DNA from: Lachnospiraceae bacterium
GTDB taxonomy: Bacteria; Bacillota; Clostridia; Lachnospirales; Lachnospiraceae
Direction of reading: 5' to 3'
DNA length: 44,694 nucleotides
Assembly (NCBI GenBank): GCA_024693225.1
Contig: JAILLI010000030.1
Coordinates: forward strand, 1-44,694
The translations under genes were made by a program, and so were the position numbers. Under the pieces are notes generated by a model that was not told the DNA's origin, did no database searches, and saw only the letters and a list, made by a program, of their open reading frames with translations. This document shows, piece after piece, positions 7,025 through 15,975 of the stretch (within the stretch, counting starts at the first letter, position 1; the number at the start of each line of letters is the position of its first letter).

Positions 7025-8928
7025 GATACCTTCTCTCCCTTCTTCCGGGTCACTTTGTCCAGCAGGACAAAAGCAAGAGCCATTACCGCAAACGATATGG
7101 CAAGAGCCCTGATCCCCGCCTGGTATCCAAGTACCAGTATGGCGGCAAAAACAAGGGGGCCTGCCATCTCAAGAAGCTTTTTGATAAAGGACAGGACCGA
7201 GAGCGATCTTGAGGCGCCCAGCCTTCTGACCGCGGGAAGGGCCAGGAAATAATTGTTCTGAACCCCGAAGCCGAAGGAGTCGGCAGTACCTAAAAGTGCT
7301 GATCCTATGAATGACGAAAGCATTCCTGACCCTATGCCGGGAAGGAAGAGGGAAAGTGATATGAGCAGATTGTAGATCAGATTGATCCTCTTTAAGGCCC
7401 TTTCCTTAAATACCGCTATGCCCTTTGAAAGGAGCGGGCCGGCATATACTATGACGATACCGTACAGAAGCTGCGCCCTTCCGACATCCGTTACGGTCTT
7501 CCCCATATCCTCAAAGTAGACGGGCAGGAAGTAGCTGGTAAATGAAGCGGCGATCGAAGCGGGTGCTATCATCAGGATTACAAAGAGTACGGCCGATATG
7601 ATGTTCATTCTCGAAGAGCCTTCTTCATCAGGAGCCGTATCCTGCTCTTTTGCCTCTTCTTCCGCCCTTTGCGAAAGCTTCGCATTTTCCATCTTCATGA
7701 TAAAGAGGGTCGTAACAAGTGTTGCCACTCCCGAAATGACAAATACTGTCTTATAGCCGAATATATCGGCAAGGATGGCTCCGAGCGATGACCCGCAGTT
7801 CATTCCGGCATATATACCGGCATTGAGCAATGCAAAGCCTACAAGCTGTTCCTTCTGATCCTTTCCGAAAAGCGAAAGATTTCTCATGGTCATCCAGCAA
7901 AAGCCGTACCCCAGACCCACGATCGCTCTTGACAGTATGAACATGGGAAGGTTTACCGAAAACGCCGACAGGAAGGTTCCCGCGGCTACCATCAGCACTC
8001 CCGAGACAAAGGGGAGTTTCCATCCCTTTTTCTCCAGTATCAGGGTCGTTATGAATATAGCCGAACATGTCAGAAGGGTCTCTGCAGACTGGGGCAGTCC
8101 CGCCGCAGTATTGCCTGACATCCCCCCGAAGGGATTAGGCAGGGATTTTGCCATGATAGGGATAAAGGCCGAGGATAATCTCGATGCAAAATAAAAGAGA
8201 AAGGATATCTGCCTTATATAGTAAAGCGATGTTGTCATACCAACGCTTCCCGTCATCCTTCTTGCGATCACCCGGGTCATCATTATCACTATCTCAACGG
8301 AAAAGAAAACACTGGTAACGAGCACGGTGATCAGGTTGAGGATCACAGATCTCATCTGGGTGCTGTTATACGATCCGTCAACCATATAGCATATGGATGT
8401 ATCTCCCGTGAAGGGATAAGTGTAGGAAGTTGGCGAGAGCCTCTCTCCGATAAGATGCCGGTCGGAGGAATATAAGATCTTGCCCCCTTCAGCGGTTATT
8501 GCAATATCCGTTATGGCTCCGGACCGCATGTCCGTAAGGACTACGTTCAGATCCTCAGGCTCCACCTTTTCCGCCAACGTTGTATAGTGTCTTATGTTCA
8601 TGTAGAGCTCATAATTCAGTCTCTGATTCCTTACCGATATTATCTCAAAGAAAAAGGAGACCTGGATGATGACCAGCACAACGAGGAGCATGGCATTGAT
8701 ATTGACACTCTCGATATTGCCGTCCTCATCAAAGACCGGTCCTCTGGCAAAGAAGGCACCGAGTGCCAGGCAGGCTATCGCCGATACTATGAAGAGGACC
8801 GAAAGCGGGACCCTCGTGTATTCCTCCGGTTCCCTTATGTTAAGTATCACAAGGAAAGCCACAACAACAGCAAGAGTTGCGGCTGATCCTATGAACAGAA
8901 ACAGTCTTGTTTTCTTTTCGGTATTCAA
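7021..8928 (-). CDS. MFS transporter with N-terminal Cache-like extracellular sensor loop
   Basis: A 635-residue membrane protein. Three hydrophobic segments (about 10-28, 42-60 and 78-97) precede a hydrophilic stretch at about 99-190 with the Cache/PAS-like phrase ITDIAITAEGGKILYSSDRH. After a fourth segment an MFS unit follows with the typical loop motifs (SRAIVGLGYGFCW, LSLFGKDQKEQLVG). A cytoplasmic linker rich in E lies near 425-445, between its two halves. The start is TTG at 8926-8928, seven nt after GGAGGA; an ATG nearby runs straight into TGA. Ordinary MFS proteins have about 400 residues, so the front third is an added sensory module. The substrate is unknown. It is coupled to the ATP-grasp gene. 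Confidence 0.7.
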   Translation of the reverse strand: MNTEKKTRLFLFIGSAATLAVVVAFLVILNIREPEEYTRVPLSVLFIVSAIACLALGAFFARGPVFDEDGNIESVNINAMLLVVLVIIQVSFFFEIISVRNQRLNYELYMNIRHYTTLAEKVEPEDLNVVLTDMRSGAITDIAITAEGGKILYSSDRHLIGERLSPTSYTYPFTGDTSICYMVDGSYNSTQMRSVILNLITVLVTSVFFSVEIVIMMTRVIARRMTGSVGMTTSLYYIRQISFLFYFASRLSSAFIPIMAKSLPNPFGGMSGNTAAGLPQSAETLLTCSAIFITTLILEKKGWKLPFVSGVLMVAAGTFLSAFSVNLPMFILSRAIVGLGYGFCWMTMRNLSLFGKDQKEQLVGFALLNAGIYAGMNCGSSLGAILADIFGYKTVFVISGVATLVTTLFIMKMENAKLSQRAEEEAKEQDTAPDEEGSSRMNIISAVLFVILMIAPASIAASFTSYFLPVYFEDMGKTVTDVGRAQLLYGIVIVYAGPLLSKGIAVFKERALKRINLIYNLLISLSLFLPGIGSGMLSSFIGSALLGTADSFGFGVQNNYFLALPAVRRLGASRSLSVLSFIKKLLEMAGPLVFAAILVLGYQAGIRALAISFAVMALAFVLLDKVTRKKGEKVS

Positions 8929-8949
8929 CGCATGATCCTCCGCGCCCGT

Positions 8950-9744
8950 CTATTTTACCTGTGTGAACTTGATCACACTCTTTTTGTCTCTATCGGCAAT
9001 GAGCTTCTTAAACTCTTCCGCCCCGCCCGTATATTCCTTATCATTGTCGAAATCGTTCGTTTCCCGTACGAAACCGAAATACAAGGTTTTACCGTCTTCT
9101 TCATCCTCCTCGATGCTGTCCTTCATCATGAGGCTTCCGTATTCTTCCGATACGAAGTAGGTTTCATAGCATTTGTCATCACCGGCATATAAAAGGCCGT
9201 CGTCCGCCCTTAAAGGAAATTCGGGACCGTATCCGCCCACAGAACTCATAAAGGAACAGATACCGTCTTCCATGCGGTAAATACTGGCCTCATCTGCAGA
9301 CCCGTCCGTTCCCGAAAGGCTTTCACTTACGGCAAGCAGGTCTTCATCAAGTCCCTGGAGTCTGATATAGGCATACCCCTGTCCGCTCTTGAGGGACGAG
9401 ATTATCTCATCAAAATCCTTAAAATCATACTTCTGGGACTGTTCCTGCACAAAGTCGTCATAATCGGTCCACTCTTCATCCTCGGACATATCCTCGTCTT
9501 CTGCAGGGTCCTCTTCGTCTGAATATTCCTCATCCTCTGCAAAATCCTCTTCTCCTTCCGCATCATCTTCCGCATCATCTTCGGACATATCCTCATCTTC
9601 TGCAGCCGCTGCCTGTGCTGCATTGTTGATGTCGGCACCTTCCGGGGCCTTTTCATCATCATCCTTTCCGCAGCCTGCAAGAAGGATCCCCGTAAGGACC
9701 AGGGCCAGCATCAGAGCGTATCCTTTATATCGCATCTTCATCAT
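8950..9744 (-). CDS. Acidic lipoprotein of unknown function
   Basis: A 264-residue exported lipoprotein. A basic start is followed by a hydrophobic stretch and the lipobox LLAGC, with the modified cysteine at about residue 25. Residues about 45-105 are almost entirely Asp, Glu, Ala and Ser and contain two copies of AEDEDMSED from a DNA repeat. This should be a flexible, highly charged spacer on the outer face of the membrane. The remaining C-terminal 150 residues look folded (LYAGDDKCYETYFVSEEYGS) but match no family I recognise. The start follows AAGGAG by 5 nt. It lies 21 nt before the MFS gene and 11 nt after the aminotransferase gene, inside the long gene run. Confidence 0.75.
   Translation of the reverse strand: MMKMRYKGYALMLALVLTGILLAGCGKDDDEKAPEGADINNAAQAAAAEDEDMSEDDAEDDAEGEEDFAEDEEYSDEEDPAEDEDMSEDEEWTDYDDFVQEQSQKYDFKDFDEIISSLKSGQGYAYIRLQGLDEDLLAVSESLSGTDGSADEASIYRMEDGICSFMSSVGGYGPEFPLRADDGLLYAGDDKCYETYFVSEEYGSLMMKDSIEEDEEDGKTLYFGFVRETNDFDNDKEYTGGAEEFKKLIADRDKKSVIKFTQVK
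9482..9605. repeat. Imperfect direct repeats in the acidic lipoprotein gene
   Basis: A 25-bp unit at 9482-9506 recurs at 9581-9605 with one mismatch. Between them a 12-bp unit (CTTCCGCATCAT) occurs twice in tandem at about 9555-9578. All repeats are in frame and encode the acidic DMSED and DDAE stretches. Slippage could change the spacer length. Confidence 0.8.
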
Positions 9745-9755
9745 ATGATCTCCTT

Positions 9756-10850
9756 TCAGAAAGCATTTACAGCTTCTATCACTTTTGTTATCTCATCCTC
9801 TTCCATGTATTCCATCATGGGAAGCGTAACGATATGTGCGCATATATCCTCGGTAACCGGAAAGCTGCCCGGTCCGTATCCGAACTTTTCCATCATACAG
9901 GGCTGGAGATAGGGCGGCGTCTCCCATGAGATATCCGTTGCAACCCCTTCATTTTTCATATGGTCCATAAAGGCTTTGCGGTCATCGACACGGACTATGA
10001 ACTGGTACCAGGTATGCGAGCATCCTTCGGCGGTCTTCGGAAGCTCCACTTTTGGGTTTTTCATCTCATTCAGATACCTGTCTGCTATATGTCTTCTGTT
10101 GGCTATAAGTTCCTCCATATGAGACAGGCGTACACGCAAAAGCCCTGCCTGCATCTCGTCCAGCCTCATGTTGTATCCTATGTCTATGTTATGGTATCTT
10201 CTGTCGCTACCGTAGTTTCTTAGGATCCTGACAGCATCTGTTATGGCGCTGTCCTTTGATACCACGGCCCCGGCATCTCCGAAGGCTCCCAGGTTCTTGG
10301 TCGGATAAAAGCTGAAGAAGGAGGCCTTGCCGAAAAGCCCCGTATTTACTCCCTTAAAAGAAGCAAAATGGCTCTGTGCACAGTCTTCGAAAAGCATCAG
10401 GCCAAGGTGCCGGCACTCATCGCATATCCTGTCCATACGGGTCGCCTGCCCGTACAGGTGGGTCACCATCACGGCTTTTGTCCTTTCGGTCACAGCCTTT
10501 TTAATGGCATCAGCATCAAGCTGATAATACTCATCCGGCTCTACGAATACAGGAGTGGCCCCGCAGTTCATTATACCCAGCATGGTCGCTATATAACCGT
10601 TGGCCTGTACTATGACCTCATCACCTGCTCCTATGCCTGCGGCCCTAAGGCCCAGCCATATGGCATCAAGGCCATTATCAACCCCGGCACAGTCACAGTC
10701 TTCGCCAAGGGCTGCGGCAAACTCCTCTTCAAAGGATGTCATCTGCCTTCCCAGGATATACCAGCCGCTTCGCAGTACCTCAAGGGCCCTGTCCTCATAT
10801 TCCTTCTGATAAAGCTTAAATCCTCTTGCAAGTTCATTGACGGGTATCAT
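9756..10850 (-). CDS. DegT/DnrJ/EryC1/StrS sugar aminotransferase
   Basis: A 364-residue PLP enzyme of the fold-type I sugar aminotransferase family, which converts a nucleotide-linked ketosugar plus glutamate into an aminosugar. The Schiff-base lysine is K185 in FYPTKNLGAFGDAG. The FEDCAQSHFA motif gives the aspartate (156) that contacts the PLP ring nitrogen. The N-terminal GWYILGRQMTSFEEEFA and DNGLDAIWLGL segments are typical of members making 3- or 4-amino-deoxysugars (FdtB/QdtB-like). The start lies inside the end of the YfhO gene (17-nt overlap). No sugar epimerase or dehydratase gene is in the window, so its nucleotide-sugar substrate must come from elsewhere. Family confidence is high, the exact substrate unknown. 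Confidence 0.88.
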   Translation of the reverse strand: MIPVNELARGFKLYQKEYEDRALEVLRSGWYILGRQMTSFEEEFAAALGEDCDCAGVDNGLDAIWLGLRAAGIGAGDEVIVQANGYIATMLGIMNCGATPVFVEPDEYYQLDADAIKKAVTERTKAVMVTHLYGQATRMDRICDECRHLGLMLFEDCAQSHFASFKGVNTGLFGKASFFSFYPTKNLGAFGDAGAVVSKDSAITDAVRILRNYGSDRRYHNIDIGYNMRLDEMQAGLLRVRLSHMEELIANRRHIADRYLNEMKNPKVELPKTAEGCSHTWYQFIVRVDDRKAFMDHMKNEGVATDISWETPPYLQPCMMEKFGYGPGSFPVTEDICAHIVTLPMMEYMEEDEITKVIEAVNAF

Positions 10851-12843
10851 CTTCTTTATCCCCCTTCCCCGAAGGTCTTTTACCCTTATATCTTATCACA
10901 AGCTCCAAAAGCATATAGGCAATAAGTGAAAGCAGGGCGGCAACTGCTCCTGCCATAAGACCGGGTGTCACATAATGTAATGTAAATATATCACCTTTTG
11001 AGATATTTTCGGCACTTATTTCAAGAAAACCATCCCTGTTCTTTGTGGGAGCCGGCTCCCCGTTTATATATGCCCTCCATCCTTTTGTATAGGGGAAGGC
11101 CGTCATTATCCCCGCACTCTTTGCATCTTCCGGTATCCTGCAGGAAAAATCGTTAACGGCATATGTACAGTCTTCGCAGTATCCTCTTATAAGGCCGTCG
11201 TCGCCGGCAAGATAGGCAAATCCACCGAAGTCATCATTTACAAAGACCTGCCAGTCTTCACCCTTGTATTCAAATCTCTCCGCAGGAGAAAACCCCTGCG
11301 GGGCCCGGCCGGACTTTGACAGATAATACTTGACCGCAGCCGCACTGTTATACCTGTTTTCATCTCCGAGACCGAAGCTCCTCCAGTCGTTTGAAACCTT
11401 TGTGGCTTCATCAACAAAAGCCTGTGTATTCTCATTTACTACCGAAAACCAGTAAAAGGTCCCGTAGTAACCGGCGTTCATGCCGTCATTTAAAGGGCGG
11501 CCGTTAAGCCCGCTCGTAAACTCTCCCGATACCCGGAACAGGCCCGTATCTTCCCTTATAAGGGCTGAAGCGCTCACAGGCGATGTTGTTGAGGCCATGA
11601 CAGAGCCTGCATCTGCATACAGAGCCTTCTCATTATCCCCAAGGCCTGAATACCTGCCCCAGAAGGAAAGAAGGATATTGCACGCTGCAAGGATCAGGCC
11701 CGCCCTGTACACATGAGCCCACCCCATGTCCCTTATCCTGTCCGCGGCGACCGCAAAGGCCACGCAAAGGATCAGCTGTGCCTCGAAGACCCACCTGTCC
11801 CTGGGATTGGAAAAACCGTTCATGACTATTGCGGTTATCGGAAGATACAAAAGGACCAGAAGGGCGGCTACGGCTATCCTAAGCTGGACTATCCTCCTGT
11901 CCTTACTGACAAAGAAAAGAGAGGCTGCACCTATCATGACCGGATAGTTTCTCATCCCGTTCATTACATTGACATCACTCACAAACCTTCTTGTAAGCGA
12001 GGGTATATAGTTGGACAGGATAAAAAGCTGTCCTGCTCCAAGTGAGCCTGATCTGGCGCTTGATAAAAAAGACATAAGGGATGGCAGAAGGACCGGGGAC
12101 GCCAGGCATAGCCCCAACAGGAATATCCCGGCACATTTACCGCACGCCACGGCTGCCTGCCACACCCCTTCCCGGGTAAAGAGGGCTCTTACAGCGCAGT
12201 AGACAATGAGGCCAAGGGCACACATATATGTAAAATAAAAGCCGCAAAGTCCCAGATATGCAGCAGATACATAGAGTATCCATCTTCCTTTTTCCCTGCC
12301 CATCACCCTTTCACAGCCTGTAAGCAGAAGGGGAAATACATAGAGCATGGCCCCGTACTGGGTGTACATGCCGGCAGCATATATGCCGTATCCGCAAAAG
12401 GCATAACATAAGGCAGCCGCTGCAGACGACAGCTTCGAGATCCCGAACCTTCTACAGTATACAAGAAAGGCAAGACCTCCCAGATAGAGTCTAAGGTAAT
12501 AGACAAAGGAAAAAAGGTAAGGCCCCGATGTCCCATCGGAAAAGACGGCTATAATGTTCAGGGGATCCCCCAGGCCGTAATAATTCAGTGTCCCCAGTAT
12601 ATCCTCCCCCATACCCACGCTCAGGTCATAAAACCTGAAGGGGGCGCCGGAGGTTATGCCGGATAAGGATTCCCTTATCAGCCTTCCGATATGAAGGAAT
12701 ACGGGATAATACTGTCCTATCCCGTCAATACCGTATACAGGCAAAAGGCCCTTATGCCAGAAGCAGGCATAGCAGAGCATAAAGACCGGGATGAAGGCCG
12801 CCGAATATATGATGATGATATTTGCCTTTTCGATCTTTTTCAT
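10834..12843 (-). CDS. YfhO-family GT-C membrane glycosyltransferase
   Basis: A 669-residue polytopic protein with about a dozen hydrophobic helices. An early DGIGQYYP loop after the first helix carries the acidic residue expected for GT-C enzymes. A soluble C-terminal part at about 440-630 is followed by one last helix and a basic tail. YfhO proteins of Bacillus and Listeria act with a GtrB-like glycosyltransferase and a small flippase to decorate surface polymers with sugar from a polyprenyl carrier. The same trio is present here: GT2 (13182-14141), SMR-like (12850-13185) and this gene. It is shorter than many YfhO proteins (about 850 residues). The acceptor (teichoic acid, peptidoglycan or protein) is unknown. 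Confidence 0.78.
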   Translation of the reverse strand: MKKIEKANIIIIYSAAFIPVFMLCYACFWHKGLLPVYGIDGIGQYYPVFLHIGRLIRESLSGITSGAPFRFYDLSVGMGEDILGTLNYYGLGDPLNIIAVFSDGTSGPYLFSFVYYLRLYLGGLAFLVYCRRFGISKLSSAAAALCYAFCGYGIYAAGMYTQYGAMLYVFPLLLTGCERVMGREKGRWILYVSAAYLGLCGFYFTYMCALGLIVYCAVRALFTREGVWQAAVACGKCAGIFLLGLCLASPVLLPSLMSFLSSARSGSLGAGQLFILSNYIPSLTRRFVSDVNVMNGMRNYPVMIGAASLFFVSKDRRIVQLRIAVAALLVLLYLPITAIVMNGFSNPRDRWVFEAQLILCVAFAVAADRIRDMGWAHVYRAGLILAACNILLSFWGRYSGLGDNEKALYADAGSVMASTTSPVSASALIREDTGLFRVSGEFTSGLNGRPLNDGMNAGYYGTFYWFSVVNENTQAFVDEATKVSNDWRSFGLGDENRYNSAAAVKYYLSKSGRAPQGFSPAERFEYKGEDWQVFVNDDFGGFAYLAGDDGLIRGYCEDCTYAVNDFSCRIPEDAKSAGIMTAFPYTKGWRAYINGEPAPTKNRDGFLEISAENISKGDIFTLHYVTPGLMAGAVAALLSLIAYMLLELVIRYKGKRPSGKGDKEDDTRQ

Positions 12844-12849
12844 AAAAAT

Positions 12850-13185
12850 CTATACAACCAGCATGACACCGGCTATGACAAGGGCCATTCCGGCTATCTT
12901 GCGCTTTGATACTTTTTCCTTCAGCATGATCCGCCCCAGTATGGTAACGAAGACATAACCGCTGGCCTCGAGCATGGCCCCTAGTGAGAGCGGGACGACT
13001 TTGTAGCAGTATACGGTAAGGATCGTTGCCGCAAAAAATATGGCATATGCGCTTATGACCCTGACATTGAGGTACTCATATATCCAGGAACTGTAGGTCA
13101 CCAAGGCCGCCTTTTTCAGGAGGATCTGGGAAAAGGCGGATATCAGCGATGCCGATATGAATATGATGATGTATGTCGTCATCAT
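12850..13185 (-). CDS. Small four-helix SMR/EamA-type membrane protein, likely sugar-lipid flippase
   Basis: The 111 residues form four hydrophobic helices. The IISFISASLISAFSQILLKKAA-like opening and the final GMALVIAGVMLVV match half of an EamA/DMT protein or one SMR subunit (ArnE/ArnF and EmrE type). Proteins of this size work as dimers with inverted topology. Placed between a GtrB-type glycosyltransferase and YfhO with 4-nt and 6-nt junctions, it most likely flips the polyprenyl-linked sugar outward. A second protein of the same kind at 18206-18580 could be its partner. Drug efflux cannot be excluded from the sequence alone, but the context argues against it. Confidence 0.7.
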   Translation of the reverse strand: MMTTYIIIFISASLISAFSQILLKKAALVTYSSWIYEYLNVRVISAYAIFFAATILTVYCYKVVPLSLGAMLEASGYVFVTILGRIMLKEKVSKRKIAGMALVIAGVMLVV

Positions 13186-14141
13186 AAGCTTGCTCCCTTG
13201 TCATCCTTTTGGGCCCTGCGCTCTTTTACTACCTTATCGATGATGAACACCGGCCTGTTCCTTGTTGCATCAAGTGTCCTCCACAGGTACTCTCCCAGGA
13301 CACCCAGCATGAGCAGGATGACCCCGGATGAAAAAAGAACCAGGCACATAAGGGTGGACCATCCCTTTACGGGAGTCCCTATTGCGAAATATTCAATCAG
13401 GACCTCCAGTATCCATATGAAGGCCAGTATGGCCATGACAACACCCATGCCCGACATGAACTTGATCGGGAAATATGAAAAACTCATCATGCTGTCAACC
13501 ACAAGCTTGAACTTTTTGGAGAATGTCCAGCGCGAACTGCCCACCTCCCGGTCTTTTCTGTGGAAATAGACCATATCGGACTTAAATCCTATCCACAGCA
13601 CCTGGAGTGAGAGGGAAGAATTCTTCTCATCAAGCTTAAGGAGGACTTCTATGGCCTGACGGTCAAGCAGATAACAGTCAAAGCCTCCCTTGGGCATCTT
13701 CTCGTCTATGGTCTTGCGTACTATGGAATAGTAGAGGTTTGCGAAGAATTTCTTGATCGCCGGCTCATCTCTTTCGGCCCTGACGGCCAGGACCACCTTG
13801 TTGCCCTCTTTCCATTTATCGTACAGCTGCACGATCAGTTCCGAATCCTCCTGCAGGTCGGCCTGCTTGGTGACGGCGCAGTCACCAGTACATACGGACA
13901 GGCCGGCGAGTATGGCCGCATGTTCGCCGAAGTTACGTGAAAGCCTTACCAGCTTTACATTCTCATCCCTTTCCCTTACTCTCTCCATAACTGAAAAGGA
14001 ATCATCTCCGGAACCGTCATCCACCATGACGATCTCGTAATCCCCCAGGGTGGTAAGGATCTTCTCCTTCATGTCCTCGTACAGCATCATAAGGGTATCG
14101 GAATTGTAATATACGGGTATTATGATCGATATCCTGCTCAT
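13182..14141 (-). CDS. Family 2 glycosyltransferase, polyprenyl-phosphate sugar synthase (GtrB/DPM1-like)
   Basis: The 319 residues hold a GT-A catalytic domain followed by two C-terminal membrane helices (about 228-255 and 264-290). The catalytic domain shows DDGS at 41-44 for the nucleotide, ADLQED at about 94-99 for metal and sugar, and GSSRW near 208. This is the layout of GtrB, CsbB and bacterial dolichol-phosphate-mannose-like synthases, which move a sugar from UDP or GDP onto polyprenyl phosphate on the inner membrane face. It overlaps the SMR-like gene by four bases and lies 4 nt after the ThDP enzyme gene. The sugar could be the product of the upstream enzymes or a common hexose. Confidence 0.85.
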   Translation of the reverse strand: MSRISIIIPVYYNSDTLMMLYEDMKEKILTTLGDYEIVMVDDGSGDDSFSVMERVRERDENVKLVRLSRNFGEHAAILAGLSVCTGDCAVTKQADLQEDSELIVQLYDKWKEGNKVVLAVRAERDEPAIKKFFANLYYSIVRKTIDEKMPKGGFDCYLLDRQAIEVLLKLDEKNSSLSLQVLWIGFKSDMVYFHRKDREVGSSRWTFSKKFKLVVDSMMSFSYFPIKFMSGMGVVMAILAFIWILEVLIEYFAIGTPVKGWSTLMCLVLFSSGVILLMLGVLGEYLWRTLDATRNRPVFIIDKVVKERRAQKDDKGASL

Positions 14142-14145
14142 ATCC

Positions 14146-15975
14146 TCATCCTTTCAGGTATTGCCTGACCTCTTCATATTCTTCCTTGGGAAGGAAGGGG
14201 AACATATCATCATTGGCAGCGGAAGTGATACTCCCGTCCGGATGGACCTTGGATGAGAGCTTGGGCTCAAAGTTCTGCCCCTCATCCACGACCGCTTCTA
14301 TAAGGACCGGTCCCGGTCCGTCTATGGCAGCCTCCAGTCTCTTTTTAAGATCCTCTTCCCTGTCTATACGTACATAGGGTATATCAAAAGCATATGCCAC
14401 CTTTTCAAAATCCGGGAAGGATATCCCGTTCCCGTCACACACTCCTATAAGGGGACGGCCCGAAAAGAGGTTCTGCTGTGTCTGTCTGATGGAATGATAA
14501 CCATTGTTATTCAATATTATGATTCTCATATCAAGATCGTTGTACCTTACGGTCTGAAGCTCCTGCAGGTTCATCATGAAGCTTCCGTCACCGTCAAGAC
14601 AGATGACCCTTGTCGAAGGGGTCTCCTGTCCTTTAGCATTCCTTCTGGCAACAGCTGCCCCGAGAGCTGCCGGAAAACCGTAGCCCATTGCCGCGCATCC
14701 CGAGTTGGTGAATATCCTCTGGCCCGCCTTTACTTTCGCTGCCTGAAAGCCCATAACGCAGGCACCGCCGTTGCCGCATACGACCACATCATCCTCCCGG
14801 AGGACATCATACATAGCCTCAAGAAAAACATAGGGATTAAGCTTGGCACTCTTCCTGTAGCTGTCAAGGACCGCGGGATACCTGGCATCGACATCCCTTG
14901 CCCGGCCAAGCCAGCCCTCATGCTTACGGCTGTCATATGAGGGATTCTTTCGGGCACACTCGCCAAGGCTTCTTAAGACATCCTTCACATCTGCGTTAAC
15001 GGCCATATCCACCTTCACGGTAGGCTTCTTAAGCTCGTTCTCATCAATGTCCACGACTATCTTGTAAGCATCCCCTGCAAACTCATGCTTATTATAGCTG
15101 ATCATCCTTATGTTCATCCTGCATCCCAAAACGAGCAGGAGGTCAGAGGCCTGTACTGTGAAATTGCCGCCCCGAAGACCAACAGTGCCGGGCTTGCCGC
15201 AAAATAATGGATGATCCCACCTCATGAGGTCATGGGCGTTCCATGCGGTTACGACCGGTATGCCCAGGCTGTCGGCACATTCAAGGAACTCTTCCCTTGC
15301 ACCGGCCACGTTTATACCCGTACCCGCAAGTATCAGGGGCCGCTTAGCCTTCACGATCTTCTCAAGGATAAGGTCCGATATCTTTTCGTCATAAACCGGC
15401 TTGCTATACCCGTCTCCCCCGTATCCCTCCAGCCTGGCCGGATCTATGAGTGCCGCCTGCACATCAAGAGGGATATCCAGCCACACGGGGCCGGGCCTGC
15501 CGCAAAGGGCCAGATGCCAGGCCTTTTCAAGATGATATCTCACAGTCTTTGCATCCTCTATCATGACCGCATACTTTGTCATGTTGCGTACACTGTCGAT
15601 GATCTGGAATTCCTGGTCACCCAGCTGCCTTAAGGGCACAGACGTCGATGCGGTCGTGGTCTCGAACTTGACCTGTCCGGATATGACGAACATGGGGATC
15701 GAATCCTGCCAGGCTCCAATAACGCCCGTTATGGCATTTGTTCCACCCGGTCCGCTCGTAACTATGACAGGTGCTATCCTTCCTGTAAGCCTTGCATAGC
15801 CTTCGGCGGCTATGGAGCAGGCCTGCTCATGGTGATCGTATATGCAGCTGATCCCCTCTTTGTGTCCTATGGCATCATCAAGATGCATGGCTCCGCCTCC
15901 CGTTATGAGGAAGGCATCGGTCACGCCCTGTTTTACGAAAAAATCAGCTATGTATTCTGAAACCTTGGTCTTCAT
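14146..15975 (-). CDS. Thiamine-diphosphate enzyme, acetolactate synthase-like
   Basis: A 609-residue ThDP enzyme of the IlvB/decarboxylase fold. The cofactor-activating glutamate is E50 in HHEQAC, and SGPGGTNAITG follows. The central domain has LGCRMNIRM, and the C-terminal pyrimidine/diphosphate motif is GDGSFMMNLQ ending at NNNGYHS. No ilvN, ilvC or ilvD is nearby, so branched-chain amino acid synthesis is unlikely. Relatives in surface-sugar clusters (YerE type) add a two-carbon unit to a ketosugar to make a branched sugar; others decarboxylate 2-ketoacids. The gene is coupled to the HAD phosphatase (4-nt overlap) and sits two genes from a DRE-TIM aldolase, which may provide or use the same ketoacid. 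The family is certain, the reaction an inference. Confidence 0.85.
   Translation of the reverse strand: MKTKVSEYIADFFVKQGVTDAFLITGGGAMHLDDAIGHKEGISCIYDHHEQACSIAAEGYARLTGRIAPVIVTSGPGGTNAITGVIGAWQDSIPMFVISGQVKFETTTASTSVPLRQLGDQEFQIIDSVRNMTKYAVMIEDAKTVRYHLEKAWHLALCGRPGPVWLDIPLDVQAALIDPARLEGYGGDGYSKPVYDEKISDLILEKIVKAKRPLILAGTGINVAGAREEFLECADSLGIPVVTAWNAHDLMRWDHPLFCGKPGTVGLRGGNFTVQASDLLLVLGCRMNIRMISYNKHEFAGDAYKIVVDIDENELKKPTVKVDMAVNADVKDVLRSLGECARKNPSYDSRKHEGWLGRARDVDARYPAVLDSYRKSAKLNPYVFLEAMYDVLREDDVVVCGNGGACVMGFQAAKVKAGQRIFTNSGCAAMGYGFPAALGAAVARRNAKGQETPSTRVICLDGDGSFMMNLQELQTVRYNDLDMRIIILNNNGYHSIRQTQQNLFSGRPLIGVCDGNGISFPDFEKVAYAFDIPYVRIDREEDLKKRLEAAIDGPGPVLIEAVVDEGQNFEPKLSSKVHPDGSITSAANDDMFPFLPKEEYEEVRQYLKG

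Noticed and set aside
9482-9605. CRISPR-like repeat array
   Set aside because: The repeats are in-frame coding units of unequal spacing, with no unique spacers and no cas gene.
14146-15975. Housekeeping acetolactate synthase (ilvB)
   Set aside because: No ilvN, ilvC, ilvD or leu gene is nearby. The gene overlaps a HAD phosphatase and lies within a glycan cluster.
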